A DNA stretch of 32,894 nucleotides from an uncultured Muribaculaceae bacterium (GCA_944321715.1 CALUMJ010000031.1:1-32894), one strand, 5' to 3'. Counted from the first letter of the stretch, positions 8,387-15,683 are shown. Made by a program: numbers and translations. Notes: generated from the letters alone by a model not told the origin.

Positions 8387-8515
8387 TCAATGTTTGTGGC
8401 AATTGCATGACGGGCCTCCGTTGCATTTCGGCTTTCGCACCATGCGGTAAAGCCTGATGCCCATCAATGTGGCTACTGCCACGAGTATTGCAACTGTGAT
8501 AACCTTTTGTATCAT
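8387..8515 (-). CDS. Small Cys-rich single-pass membrane protein (FeoB-associated-like)
   Basis: This is a 42-residue reading frame, too short for ordinary ORF lists. It has one hydrophobic helix (about residues 4-22, KVITVAILVAVATLMGIRL). A basic stretch, YRMVRKPK, follows, and a Cys/His-rich tail, CNGGPSCNCHKH, ends it. One helix plus a terminal C-x(5)-C-x-C motif resembles the FeoB-associated Cys-rich membrane protein family (virus attachment protein p12-like). These small proteins often accompany ferrous-iron transporters, but no feoA or feoB is in the window. It has its own -7 box and terminator, supporting expression as a separate unit. Metal binding by the tail is inference. Reality of the gene is likely but not certain. 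Confidence 0.7.
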   Translation of the reverse strand: MIQKVITVAILVAVATLMGIRLYRMVRKPKCNGGPSCNCHKH

Positions 8516-8543
8516 CTCTTGCTCATGCAAAATTTTCACATTG

Positions 8544-8551
8544 CAAAATTA
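8544..8551 (-). promoter_or_regulatory. -7 box of the small Cys-rich gene
   Basis: TAATTTTG on the minus strand, with a weak TTTC at about the -33 position. The expected start is near 8537, 22 bases before the ATG at 8515. Confidence 0.5.
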
Positions 8552-8782
8552 CATTGCCGCGGCATAGTGCGAAATACCCATTTATGGCGTTTTTTGTGCC
8601 AGTGGCATAATCAATAATGGGGATATGGGATGATTTTTGTATAATTTAATAGATAATCAGCTTGCGGGGGGTGGATTTTTTGATTTAATTTCACTAAATT
8701 TGTCGGTATATCGTCGTAGCTGTATGAGTGGGTGCGATGGATTGTTGCATATTGACTAACATTTACCTAAATAATAAGTGAT

Positions 8783-9262
8783 ATGAAAATTCTTAATCTA
8801 ATTGTATTGTTTTGTGCATTGCTATGTATTGCGGGTTGCACTCCTGCCATGATGAACACTGTAAATTCGGTTGTCCCATCGGCGGTGTATGGAGAAACTT
8901 ATATCCCCGGATATTCGGTGGGGTGGGAATTATGCGTGGGCCGCTCGTCCGAGGGCGTAGTGCGGTTCACATGGGCATGTTCGCACCAATTGACTCCGCA
9001 GGAATTTTCGGTGTTGGTTGGCAAGGACACGTATGCGGTCGATATATATGGCAACCGTTATCCTGTGACGGTTGAAGGCAATGGGTCACGCAATATGTCG
9101 GCTGGAGTTGCCGAAAAATTCACGTTGCTGATAAAAGGCATCCCACCTGGTGCAAATTCATTTAGCATAATCAGTTGCATGGTGAAAACTTCAACTATCG
9201 GCGTGTCTGGCGATGTCAACTACCACACCCTGCGCTTCCGTAACATACCTATAACTTGGTGA
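8783..9262 (+). CDS. Hypothetical lipoprotein, 159 residues
   Basis: I do not recognise this protein. It has a lipoprotein signal peptide with lipobox CIAGC, lipid on Cys19, followed by TPAMMNTVNSVVPSAV. The rest is beta-rich and ends in a pattern of short strands (LLIKGIPPGANSFSIIS, LRFRNIPITW). This suggests an immunoglobulin-like or beta-sandwich domain exposed at the envelope. Four further cysteines (two in the signal region) give no clear pattern. A TAAATTTG box at 8695-8702 could be its promoter, giving a leader of about 74 bases. Its end faces the end of truA with only 7 bases between. No neighbour suggests a function. Confidence 0.75.
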   Translation: MKILNLIVLFCALLCIAGCTPAMMNTVNSVVPSAVYGETYIPGYSVGWELCVGRSSEGVVRFTWACSHQLTPQEFSVLVGKDTYAVDIYGNRYPVTVEGNGSRNMSAGVAEKFTLLIKGIPPGANSFSIISCMVKTSTIGVSGDVNYHTLRFRNIPITW

Positions 9263-9269
9263 TAGTAGG

Positions 9270-10055
9270 CTACATTATGGGGTAGGGGTATGTGATGTTC
9301 CACAGGAACAATGGGTGGGCAGGCATCGACGTGCCGGCTGCGCAACGGTCTTTACGCTCGATGACGCGGCCGAAATCGGTTACCGCCAGCCGCCCCATGC
9401 CCACTTCGACTAATGTGCCAACTATGGCCCTCACCATGTTGCGCAGGAAGCGGTCGGCAGTGATGGTGAACACCATTTGCTCACCCTCGCGCTCCCACCG
9501 GGCGGCGGTGATGGTGCAATTGTTGGTCTTGACATCGGTGTGCAGCTTGCTGAAGCTGGTGAAGTCGGTGTATTGTGGCAGCGTGGCGGCGGCCTCGTTC
9601 ATCAGCTCGAAGTCGATTTGCGGCGGATATTGCCAACTAAGGGGATACAAGAAAGGCGACTTTTCGCCGTGGGCGAAATACTTGTAGGTGCGGCTTGTGG
9701 CATCAAACCGCGCATGGGCATCGTCGTGAACGGGGAAAATGGCATGTATGGCAATGTCGCGGCCCAGCAGCCCGTTGAGGCTGCGCACGATGCGCAGCAC
9801 GTTGTCGTGCGGCAACGCCTCGGGATAGTCGAAGTGGGCTATCATCATGGCGGCGTTCACGCCAGTGTCGGTGCGCCCCGCACCGGTGATGGCTATGGGG
9901 GCGCGCAGCACTGTTGACATGGCTTGCTCTATGGTCTGTTGCACCGTGGAGGCATTGGGTTGCGATTGCCAGCCGTGGAAAGCCGCCCCACGGTAAGACA
10001 GGCGAATGAAGTATCTCACTGTGGCGTCAATCTTTTTCGAGATAGGTGTAACCAT
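9270..10055 (-). CDS. truA: tRNA pseudouridine(38-40) synthase TruA
   Basis: This enzyme converts uridines 38-40 of the tRNA anticodon arm to pseudouridine. The catalytic motif GAGRTDTGVNA is present with Asp63, and RYFIRLSYRGAAFHGWQSQP is the usual TruA opening. FLRNMVRAIVGTLVEVGMGR near the C-terminus is also typical. With the ATG at 10055 the protein has 261 residues and overlaps speA by 29 bases. Homology suggests translation may instead begin at GTG 10019 (249 residues), eight bases after the speA stop, because the family normally starts right at the RYF strand. Either way it is the second gene of a speA-truA operon. Confidence 0.95.
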   Translation of the reverse strand: MVTPISKKIDATVRYFIRLSYRGAAFHGWQSQPNASTVQQTIEQAMSTVLRAPIAITGAGRTDTGVNAAMMIAHFDYPEALPHDNVLRIVRSLNGLLGRDIAIHAIFPVHDDAHARFDATSRTYKYFAHGEKSPFLYPLSWQYPPQIDFELMNEAAATLPQYTDFTSFSKLHTDVKTNNCTITAARWEREGEQMVFTITADRFLRNMVRAIVGTLVEVGMGRLAVTDFGRVIERKDRCAAGTSMPAHPLFLWNITYPYPIM

Positions 10056-11928
10056 ACAGACCCGAGCGGTAGTTGCTCAGGAATTCTCGACCCTCCTCGG
10101 GGGTTATTTTACCTTGTTTCATCGACCGAGTGACCCACGTTTCGACATTGCGCACAAGCCGTTTGGGGTTGAATTGCACATAGTCGAGCACTTCGGCGAC
10201 GGTTTCGCCGTCTATTACCTGGTCGATGTCGTAATGGTCTTTGTAAACGCTAATATGCACGGCATTGGTATCGCCAAACAGGTTGTGCATATCGCCTAAA
10301 ATCTCTTGGTATGCACCCACGAGGAACACACCGAAGTAGTAAGGTTCATCGTCCTTGACAGGGTGTACTGGCAGCGACGATGACGTGCCGTGCATCGATA
10401 TGAAGTTGGCGATTTTGCCATCACTGTCGCAAGTGATGTCTTGGATTGATGCCATCTTGGAGGGACGTTCGTCCAAGCGGTAAAGCGGCATGATGGGGAA
10501 TACCTGGTCGATGGCCCACGAGTCGGGCAGCGACTGGAACAGCGAGAAGTTGCAGAAATATTTTTCGGGCAGCATCTTTGCCACTTTGCGCAATTCTTCG
10601 GGTACGTGCTTCATGTCGGCGGCAAGGTCGCTCACGTCGCGTGCAATCGACCAGAATAGCTTTTCAATCATTGCACGGGTGCGCAAGTCGAGCAGCCCGA
10701 GGCTGAACAGGTCGAGTGCTTCTTCCCTGATTTGCAATGCGTCGTGCCAGCTCTCAAGCAGCCGTGGCTGGTTGATGCGGTCCCATATATCGTATAGCTC
10801 GCGCATCAGTTCGTGGTCGGTGTCGTTGATTTTGTCGGTGGTTTCGTTCCACTGCGGCAGGCATGTGGTCTGCAGCACCTCGAACACCAGCACCGAGTGG
10901 TGGGCAGTGAGCGAACGCCCCGATTCGGTGATGATGTTGGGCTGTTTGAGCCCGTTTTTCTCGCAGGCGTCCACCAAGGCCGACACCGAGTCGTTGACAT
11001 ACTCCTGTATGCTGTAATTCATGCTGCTTTCGCTGGCGCTGCTGCGAGTGCCGTCGTAGTCCACGCCTAATCCGCCGCCGATGTCAACGAAATCTATGTT
11101 GAATCCAATTTTCGACAATTGCACATAGAATTGCATGGCTTCGCGCAGCGCAGTCTTTATGCGGCGTATTTTGGTTATCTGGCTGCCTATGTGGAAATGG
11201 ATGAGTTTCAGGCAGTCGGCCATCTTGTGCTTTTCGAGCATGTCGATTGCGGTGAGCAATTCGCTTGAATTGAGGCCGAATTTGCTTTGGTCGCCGCCCG
11301 ACTCTTCCCACTTTCCGCTGCCCGAGTTGGATAGCTTAATCCTCACCCCGATGTTGGGGCGCATCTTCAGCCGTTGCGAAATTTCGGCAATCAGTTGCAA
11401 TTCGTTGAGCTTCTCGACTACCAGTATTATGCGTCGGCCCATCTTTTGGGCCAGCAGGGCCAGTTCCACGTAGTTTTCGTCTTTGTAGCCGTTGCAGATT
11501 ATTAGCGAGTTTTCGGCCGCGCTGATTGCCAGCACAGCGTGCAGCTCGGGTTTTGAACCGGCTTCGAGGCCTATCTTGAACTTGTTGCCGTGGCTGACGA
11601 TTTCTTCAACCACCTGTTTCATCTGGTTCACCTTAATGGGGTATATGATGAAGTTCTCGGCCTTGTAGTGGTATTCTTCGGCGGCTTGCTTGAAGCACCG
11701 CGAGATTTTCTCGATGCGGTTGTCGAGGATGTCAGGGAAACGCAGCAGCACAGGTGCGGTGATGTCCCTCACCTGCAACTCGTCCATTATTTCTTTCAGG
11801 TCAACAGGAACGCAATCTTCCTTTGGAGTCACGATTACATGCCCCTTGTCGTTGATAGAAAAATACTTCAGGCCCCAACCATTGATGTTGTAAAGCTCTG
11901 CGCTGTCTTCGATGCGCCACTTTCTCAT
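10027..11928 (-). CDS. speA: Biosynthetic arginine decarboxylase
   Basis: This PLP enzyme of the alanine-racemase-fold (group IV) decarboxylases makes agmatine from arginine, the first step of polyamine synthesis in most Bacteroidales. The length of 633 residues is typical. The PLP-binding lysine is Lys99 in FIIYPIKVNQ. The phosphate-binding region appears in FVDIGGGLGVDYDG, and the conserved segment GKWEESGGDQSKFGL is clear. The ITESGRSLTAHHSVLVFEVL stretch is also characteristic. It heads the operon with truA. The start at 11928 leads into WRIEDSAELYNINGWG, the usual SpeA N-terminus. There is no damage. Confidence 0.96.
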   Translation of the reverse strand: MRKWRIEDSAELYNINGWGLKYFSINDKGHVIVTPKEDCVPVDLKEIMDELQVRDITAPVLLRFPDILDNRIEKISRCFKQAAEEYHYKAENFIIYPIKVNQMKQVVEEIVSHGNKFKIGLEAGSKPELHAVLAISAAENSLIICNGYKDENYVELALLAQKMGRRIILVVEKLNELQLIAEISQRLKMRPNIGVRIKLSNSGSGKWEESGGDQSKFGLNSSELLTAIDMLEKHKMADCLKLIHFHIGSQITKIRRIKTALREAMQFYVQLSKIGFNIDFVDIGGGLGVDYDGTRSSASESSMNYSIQEYVNDSVSALVDACEKNGLKQPNIITESGRSLTAHHSVLVFEVLQTTCLPQWNETTDKINDTDHELMRELYDIWDRINQPRLLESWHDALQIREEALDLFSLGLLDLRTRAMIEKLFWSIARDVSDLAADMKHVPEELRKVAKMLPEKYFCNFSLFQSLPDSWAIDQVFPIMPLYRLDERPSKMASIQDITCDSDGKIANFISMHGTSSSLPVHPVKDDEPYYFGVFLVGAYQEILGDMHNLFGDTNAVHISVYKDHYDIDQVIDGETVAEVLDYVQFNPKRLVRNVETWVTRSMKQGKITPEEGREFLSNYRSGLYGYTYLEKD

Positions 11929-11983
11929 GCTCGTGTGTGATGTGCTTTAAGTTGTTAATAATTCAATAGGTAATTTGCCAGAG

Positions 11984-11991
11984 CAAAATTA
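11984..11991 (-). promoter_or_regulatory. -7 box of the speA promoter
   Basis: TAATTTTG on the minus strand, 55 bases before the speA ATG. No clear TTTG lies 19-20 bases further upstream, so the site is supported by one element only. Confidence 0.45.
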
Positions 11992-12026
11992 CCGAACAAA
12001 ATTAATGATATTTTATTTATTTGCTA

Positions 12027-12057
12027 TTATGCAAGCCGCATAAATTTGTTATCTTTG
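12027..12057 (+). promoter_or_regulatory. Candidate aldolase promoter with overlapping inverted repeat
   Basis: TATCTTTG (12050-12057) matches the -7 consensus and predicts a start near 12064. In place of a TTTG at the usual distance there is an inverted repeat, TTATGC-AAGCC-GCATAA (12027-12043). This could be an activator or repressor site at the -33 position. Confidence 0.45.
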
Positions 12058-12080
12058 CAGAGTATAAGCGAGGACGGTCT

Positions 12081-12112
12081 GGCATGGCGCATGATTGTGC
12101 CGGTCGAATGCC
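12081..12112 (+). promoter_or_regulatory. Structured leader of the aldolase mRNA
   Basis: GGCAT (12081-12085) pairs with ATGCC (12108-12112). It encloses the hairpin GGCGCA-TGAT-TGTGCC (one G-T wobble). This lies in the roughly 100-base untranslated leader. Its role is unknown and no known riboswitch is recognised. Confidence 0.3.
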
Positions 12113-12165
12113 TTGCGAAGTATTTGTCAGCAAAGGATTTATTCACACATTAATAATTAACTAAG

Positions 12166-13164
12166 ATGGTAAATTACAAAGATCTTGGATTGGTAAACAC
12201 CCGTGAAATGTTTGCCAAGGCTATCAAAGGTGGATATGCCATTCCTGCTTTCAACTTTAACAACATGGAACAGTTGCAGGCTATCATCAAGGCCGCAGCC
12301 GAAACCAAGTCGCCGGTAATCCTTCAAGTTTCGAAGGGTGCACGCAACTATGCCAACGCTACGTTGCTGCGTTACATGGCCGAAGGTGCCGTTGAATATG
12401 CAAAGGAACTGGGCTGGGAACACCCTCAAATCGTTCTTCACCTCGACCATGGCGACAGCTTCGAGCTTTGCAAGTCGTGCGTCGATAGTGGTTTCTCTTC
12501 GGTGATGATTGACGGTTCGCACCTCCCATACGAGGAAAACGTTGCCCTCACCAAGAAAGTTGTAGAATATGCACACCAATATGACGTGACTGTCGAAGGC
12601 GAGCTCGGCGTGTTGGCTGGCGTTGAGGACGAAGTATCGGCCGAACACCACACCTATACCAACCCCGAAGAGGTGATTGACTTCGCAACTCGCACTGGCT
12701 GCGATAGCTTGGCAATCTCAATCGGCACTTCGCATGGTGCTTACAAGTTCAAGCCCGAGCAATGCACACGCAACGCCGAGGGTCGTCTGGTTCCGCCTCC
12801 ATTGGCATTCGACGTTCTCGACGCTGTAATGGAGAAGCTTCCTGGTTTCCCAATCGTGCTTCACGGCTCGTCGTCGGTTCCACAAGAGTATGTTGACATC
12901 ATCAACGCCAACGGTGGCAAGTTGCCAGATGCAATCGGTATTCCAGAAGAGGAACTTCGCAAGGCTGCAAAGAGCGCAGTTTGCAAAATCAACATCGATA
13001 GCGACAGCCGTCTGGCTATGACAGCTGCTATCCGCAAGGTGTTCAACGAAAAGCCGCAAGAGTTTGACCCGCGCAAATACCTCGGTCCGGCTCGCGACGA
13101 AATGGAAAAGCTCTACAAGCACAAAATCATCAACGTGCTTGGCAGCGACGGCAAGGCCGAATAA
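12166..13164 (+). CDS. fba: Class II fructose-1,6-bisphosphate aldolase
   Basis: This zinc-dependent aldolase interconverts fructose 1,6-bisphosphate with glyceraldehyde 3-phosphate and dihydroxyacetone phosphate in glycolysis. The active-site motif LHLDHGDS carries the catalytic Asp94 and zinc ligand His95. Further family segments are VEGELGVLAGVEDEVSAEHH, the ISIGTSHGAYK region with a metal-ligand His, and the substrate segment VLHGSSSVP. The length of 332 residues is typical for the class IIB form. The gene is single, with a long structured leader and a strong terminator. Codon usage looks biased toward C/G-ending codons, as expected for high expression. Confidence 0.96.
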   Translation: MVNYKDLGLVNTREMFAKAIKGGYAIPAFNFNNMEQLQAIIKAAAETKSPVILQVSKGARNYANATLLRYMAEGAVEYAKELGWEHPQIVLHLDHGDSFELCKSCVDSGFSSVMIDGSHLPYEENVALTKKVVEYAHQYDVTVEGELGVLAGVEDEVSAEHHTYTNPEEVIDFATRTGCDSLAISIGTSHGAYKFKPEQCTRNAEGRLVPPPLAFDVLDAVMEKLPGFPIVLHGSSSVPQEYVDIINANGGKLPDAIGIPEEELRKAAKSAVCKINIDSDSRLAMTAAIRKVFNEKPQEFDPRKYLGPARDEMEKLYKHKIINVLGSDGKAE

Positions 13165-13187
13165 TCCATTTATAACCGAAAACATTT

Positions 13188-13228
13188 GCGCCCCGGCATC
13201 ACAGAGCTGTCGGGGCGCAGTTTTTTTT
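13188..13228 (+). terminator. Intrinsic terminator of the aldolase gene
   Basis: GCGCCCCG and CGGGGCGC form a perfect 8-base stem with a 15-base loop. AG and eight T follow. It lies 24 bases after the stop. It may also slow minus-strand transcripts arriving from the lipoprotein cluster. Confidence 0.95.
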
Positions 13229-13247
13229 ATCAACTATTGTGCTTGTG

Positions 13248-13856
13248 TTACAAGTCGTTGATGGCTTGCTGCCGCACGGCGTTGGAATTGAGGCGGTCGA
13301 AATAGCTCAGTTGCACGAAGTGGTTGGAATCGCGATGTTCGAGCGATAGTTTGATGTCGCCGTTAGGGGTGTAGAAGGTGGTGTACCATGTACACTCGTC
13401 ATTTTGAAGACACAAAAGTTTTAACGTATTGTAGTCGGTTCCATTTATATGTTTCCCAGTGATACCTGTGAAAATTTCTTTGCAATCAGATGGTGCGCCG
13501 TATTTCTGCGTTAGCATTGATTTTAGGTTTTTATAGTCGCTTTCCAATGCGCTCCATTCGTCGCGCGAGGGGAACAACACGTTGATAGTGTTCACGATGT
13601 CCTGCGGTTTTATGGTGGTTACTTCGATTATGCAGTTTTTGTACCCAGCGAAGTCGCCTTGCAGGTATGCCACGCCGTTTTCGGTATCGACAACTGTAAA
13701 TCCGGCGGTTTTCATTTTAGCCACATATTCTTTTAAGGAGCCGTTGATAGGTACGCCCTTGAATGTGAGATGTTCTTGCAGTGCGTCCAATAGCTGTGCA
13801 TGGGTCGTTGCAAATGTAGCGAATGCTATAAATAACGAAAAGAGTAACTTTTTCAT
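13248..13856 (-). CDS. Hypothetical secreted protein, paralogue of 14371-15009
   Basis: This 202-residue exported protein has a standard signal peptide, MKKLLFSLFIAFATFATTHA, cut before QLLDAL; there is no lipobox. The mature part contains HLTFKGVPINGSLKEYVAKM, VAYLQGDFAGYKNC, VLFPSRDEWSALESDY and ends FDRLNSNAVRQQAINDL. The protein at 14371-15009 shares this pattern along nearly its whole length. The family is common in Bacteroidetes as small exported or lipid-anchored proteins of unknown function; that is a recollection, not a search. It is the last of three genes in a row, 24 bases after the broken gene. Unlike its paralogue it would be free in the periplasm. Confidence 0.8.
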   Translation of the reverse strand: MKKLLFSLFIAFATFATTHAQLLDALQEHLTFKGVPINGSLKEYVAKMKTAGFTVVDTENGVAYLQGDFAGYKNCIIEVTTIKPQDIVNTINVLFPSRDEWSALESDYKNLKSMLTQKYGAPSDCKEIFTGITGKHINGTDYNTLKLLCLQNDECTWYTTFYTPNGDIKLSLEHRDSNHFVQLSYFDRLNSNAVRQQAINDL

Positions 13857-13880
13857 AACTTAGGAGGATTTGTTGGTTTG

Positions 13881-14293
13881 TCACATGATTGGTATGATGC
13901 CGCGGTTTTCTTCATCGAACGACCATTGCACTTGCCACGTCCTTCCATCGATTTGATCAAGGAGTATGAAGTTCCATGAGTTCTGAGTGGGGTAAAGTTC
14001 AAAACGGCCGTTCACCATATCATCGTAGTAATAGAGATATAATGGGTTGAGGTCATAAACAAAACGTTTTTTGCTATCTTCAACGCTAAATTGCACCATC
14101 CACATTTTGCCTGTCTGCGTGTCGAGTTTGATGAAATTCCACATATTTTGCGTTGGATAGAGTTTAACCGTGCGGTATCGATGGCTTGCACTGGTTGTGG
14201 TTGGGCATTCCAGATGGTGTCGGTGGTCTGTGCTGCTCAGTTGCCAATTGCCAACAACAGCAATGATAATTGAATGAGAATAGACTTTTTCAT
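13881..14293 (-). pseudogene. Broken lipoprotein gene (nonsense codon and frameshift)
   Basis: The ATG at 14293 opens MKKSILIQLSLLLLAIGN, then hits TGA, then continues AAQTTDTIWNAQPQP in the same frame. The paralogous leader at 15009 reads LAMGSC-TMQTTDT, so the TGA replaces the lipid-anchor Cys codon (TGC). About 60 bases further on the frame shifts. HRYRTVKLYPTQNMWNFIKL then runs in a second frame to the stop at 13881. This second part holds two copies of a module YPTQN-x-WNFI-x-LD-x(3)-G-x(2)-W-x-VQ, familiar from small Bacteroidetes lipoproteins. The first clear ATG of the second frame (14144) is internal to a repeat, so a functional short protein is unlikely. Sequencing error at both points seems improbable but cannot be excluded. 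Confidence 0.8.
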
Positions 14294-14370
14294 AAGCTGT
14301 ATAAGTTTTAAGAAACTGATTTTTTCAATGTCAGTGTGATTGTTTTTGTTCGTTCATCCATACATGCTTG

Positions 14371-15009
14371 TTACAAGTCGTTGATGGCTTGCTGCCGTAC
14401 GGCCTCGGAATTTAGGCGGTCGGAATAGCGCAGCTGCACGAAGCAATTGGAGAAATCGCGGTGTTCGAGCGACAATCTGATGTTGCCGTTGGGGGTGTTG
14501 AATATGGTGTACCATGTGCACTTGCCATCTCGCAACTGTGTAATTTTCTTCATATTGTCACGGCCGAGGCCGTTTGAAAATTCCTCCTTGCTTTCCGATG
14601 GATTGCCATATTTCTGCGTTAGCATAGATTTGAGGTTTTCATAGTCGCTTTCCAATGCGCTCCATTCGTAGTGCGAAGGGAACAACACGTCGATTGTGCT
14701 CACTATGTTCCGCGGCTTAATAGTGGTCACTTTGACAACGCAGTTTTTATAGCCGGCGAAGTCGCCTTGCAGGTATGCCACGCCGTTCCTTGCGTCGGTC
14801 GCCATGAACCCGGCATTCTCCATTCTCGACACAAATTCTTGCAGCGAGCCGTCAATTGGCACACCCTTGAAAGTGAGATGCCCTGGTGTTCCCCATTGTT
14901 CTTGTGCAGATGTGGCAGGTTGCTCGTTTCCGGCCGTGTCGGTGGTCTGCATCGTGCAGCTCCCCATTGCCAGCAGCAAGGTTAATTGCAAGAGAATAAA
15001 CTTTTTCAT
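14371..15009 (-). CDS. Hypothetical lipoprotein, paralogue of 13248-13856
   Basis: This 212-residue protein has a lipoprotein signal peptide ending LLAMGSC, lipid on Cys18. A short linker, TMQTTDTAGNEQPATSAQEQ, leads to a domain opening HLTFKGVPIDGSLQEFVSRM. VAYLQGDFAGYKNC, VLFPSHYEWSALESDY and SLEHRDFSNCFVQLRY follow, and the end is DRLNSEAVRQQAINDL, identical in its last nine residues to the downstream paralogue. Its leader and the bases just before its ATG (CTTAAAACTCATACA) also match those of the broken gene that follows. The cluster therefore arose by tandem duplication with leader sharing. The function is unknown; the envelope location is certain enough. No full promoter was recognised upstream. 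Confidence 0.8.
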   Translation of the reverse strand: MKKFILLQLTLLLAMGSCTMQTTDTAGNEQPATSAQEQWGTPGHLTFKGVPIDGSLQEFVSRMENAGFMATDARNGVAYLQGDFAGYKNCVVKVTTIKPRNIVSTIDVLFPSHYEWSALESDYENLKSMLTQKYGNPSESKEEFSNGLGRDNMKKITQLRDGKCTWYTIFNTPNGNIRLSLEHRDFSNCFVQLRYSDRLNSEAVRQQAINDL

Positions 15010-15257
15010 ATCGTTGTATGAGTTTTAAGTTGGTTGTAAAATAGGTATTATGCTGGAAGTTGATACCGCCTTGTTCCTTTTTTATTTTAACAGGCTTTTT
15101 TGCCAAATTTACCAAGAAAATATACATAATTATTCATAATTCAAGAAATTATGTGTTTCGTATGGGCGGCTACATGGCTCTTTCGCTTAGGGGCTGCGTC
15201 AAAAATAACAATGTCCGAAGCAAACAGCAATTACTGTCTGGTCATTGTGTAGAGCTG

Positions 15258-15339
15258 TCATATCACGGCGGCTCGATGACCGCCCGATTGTAGTCACAAT
15301 GTGCTGTAATTGAGGTGGTAACGAGCCACCGTGATATGA
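15258..15339. repeat. 82-base imperfect palindrome
   Basis: Left arm TCATATCACGGCGGCTCG (15258-15275) and right arm CGAGCCACCGTGATATGA (15322-15339) pair at 17 of 18 positions. The single difference becomes a G-U wobble in a minus-strand RNA. A second stem, ACCGCC with GGTGGT, continues inside. Partial symmetry extends beyond the arms (TAGA-x-C on the left, G-x-TCTA on the right). It lies in the 674-base gene-free stretch 15010-15683. It could be a small palindromic repeat unit, a remnant of a miniature transposon, or a structured RNA. Confidence 0.7.
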
Positions 15340-15443
15340 TGGTTCTACAACATATATATTTTGATATGGCCAATAGATAAGATGGTGGTGATGTGGCGAG
15401 AAAAATATCGATGGATTTTGGTAGGGGTGTGGCGAATATGTTG

Positions 15444-15451
15444 TAAATTTG
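15444..15451 (+). promoter_or_regulatory. Possible promoter -7 box for the aspS operon
   Basis: TAAATTTG fits the -7 consensus, and a TTTG at 15417-15420 stands 23 bases upstream, three more than usual. If used, the transcript would carry the whole REPIN in a leader of roughly 225 bases before aspS. No better promoter was found in 15340-15683. Confidence 0.3.
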
Positions 15452-15505
15452 CACGATAATCATATTGGTGGAATGGCTGTGGCAAATGGCGATTATTCAG
15501 AAGTT

Positions 15506-15608
15506 GTAGGGACGCACGGCTCGTGCGTCTGTTGTACAGCGATGTGCATATTCCATTTCGCACACGGTGGATTAACATTGCCTTTGCGGCACGAGTCGTG
15601 CGTCCATA
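15506..15608. repeat. REPIN-like pair of inverted REP sequences
   Basis: The left unit reads GTAG (15506-15509) then G and the perfect hairpin GACGCACG-GCT-CGTGCGTC (15511-15529). The right unit, on the opposite strand, reads GTAT then GGACGCACGACTCGTGC (15608 down to about 15588). The two are therefore inverted copies about 60 bases apart. A GTAG-type head followed by a GC-rich palindrome, in inverted pairs, is the hallmark of REP/REPIN elements. These are moved by a REP-associated transposase (RAYT, TnpA of the IS200/IS605 group). No RAYT gene is in the window. The element lies 75 bases before the aspS ATG. Confidence 0.75.
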
Positions 15609-15683
15609 CAAAGTTGTGCGACATTTTGGTGCAGCCCATTCCTTCATCAGGCAAGAATATAATCAGATATACTATAAATAACT

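Noticed and set aside
14170-14293. TGA in the broken lipoprotein gene read as selenocysteine or a recoded sense codon
   Set aside because: TGA serves as a normal stop for other genes here (speA, the outer-membrane factor), no selenocysteine element is visible, and a frameshift follows anyway.
15188-15206. Insertion-sequence end (GGGGCTGCGTCAAAAATA)
   Set aside because: It resembles terminal repeats of some Bacteroidetes insertion sequences, but no partner end, target duplication or transposase gene was found in the window.
15258-15339. Integron attC site
   Set aside because: The palindrome lacks the paired core sites (RYYYAAC / GTTRRRY) and no gene-cassette array surrounds it.
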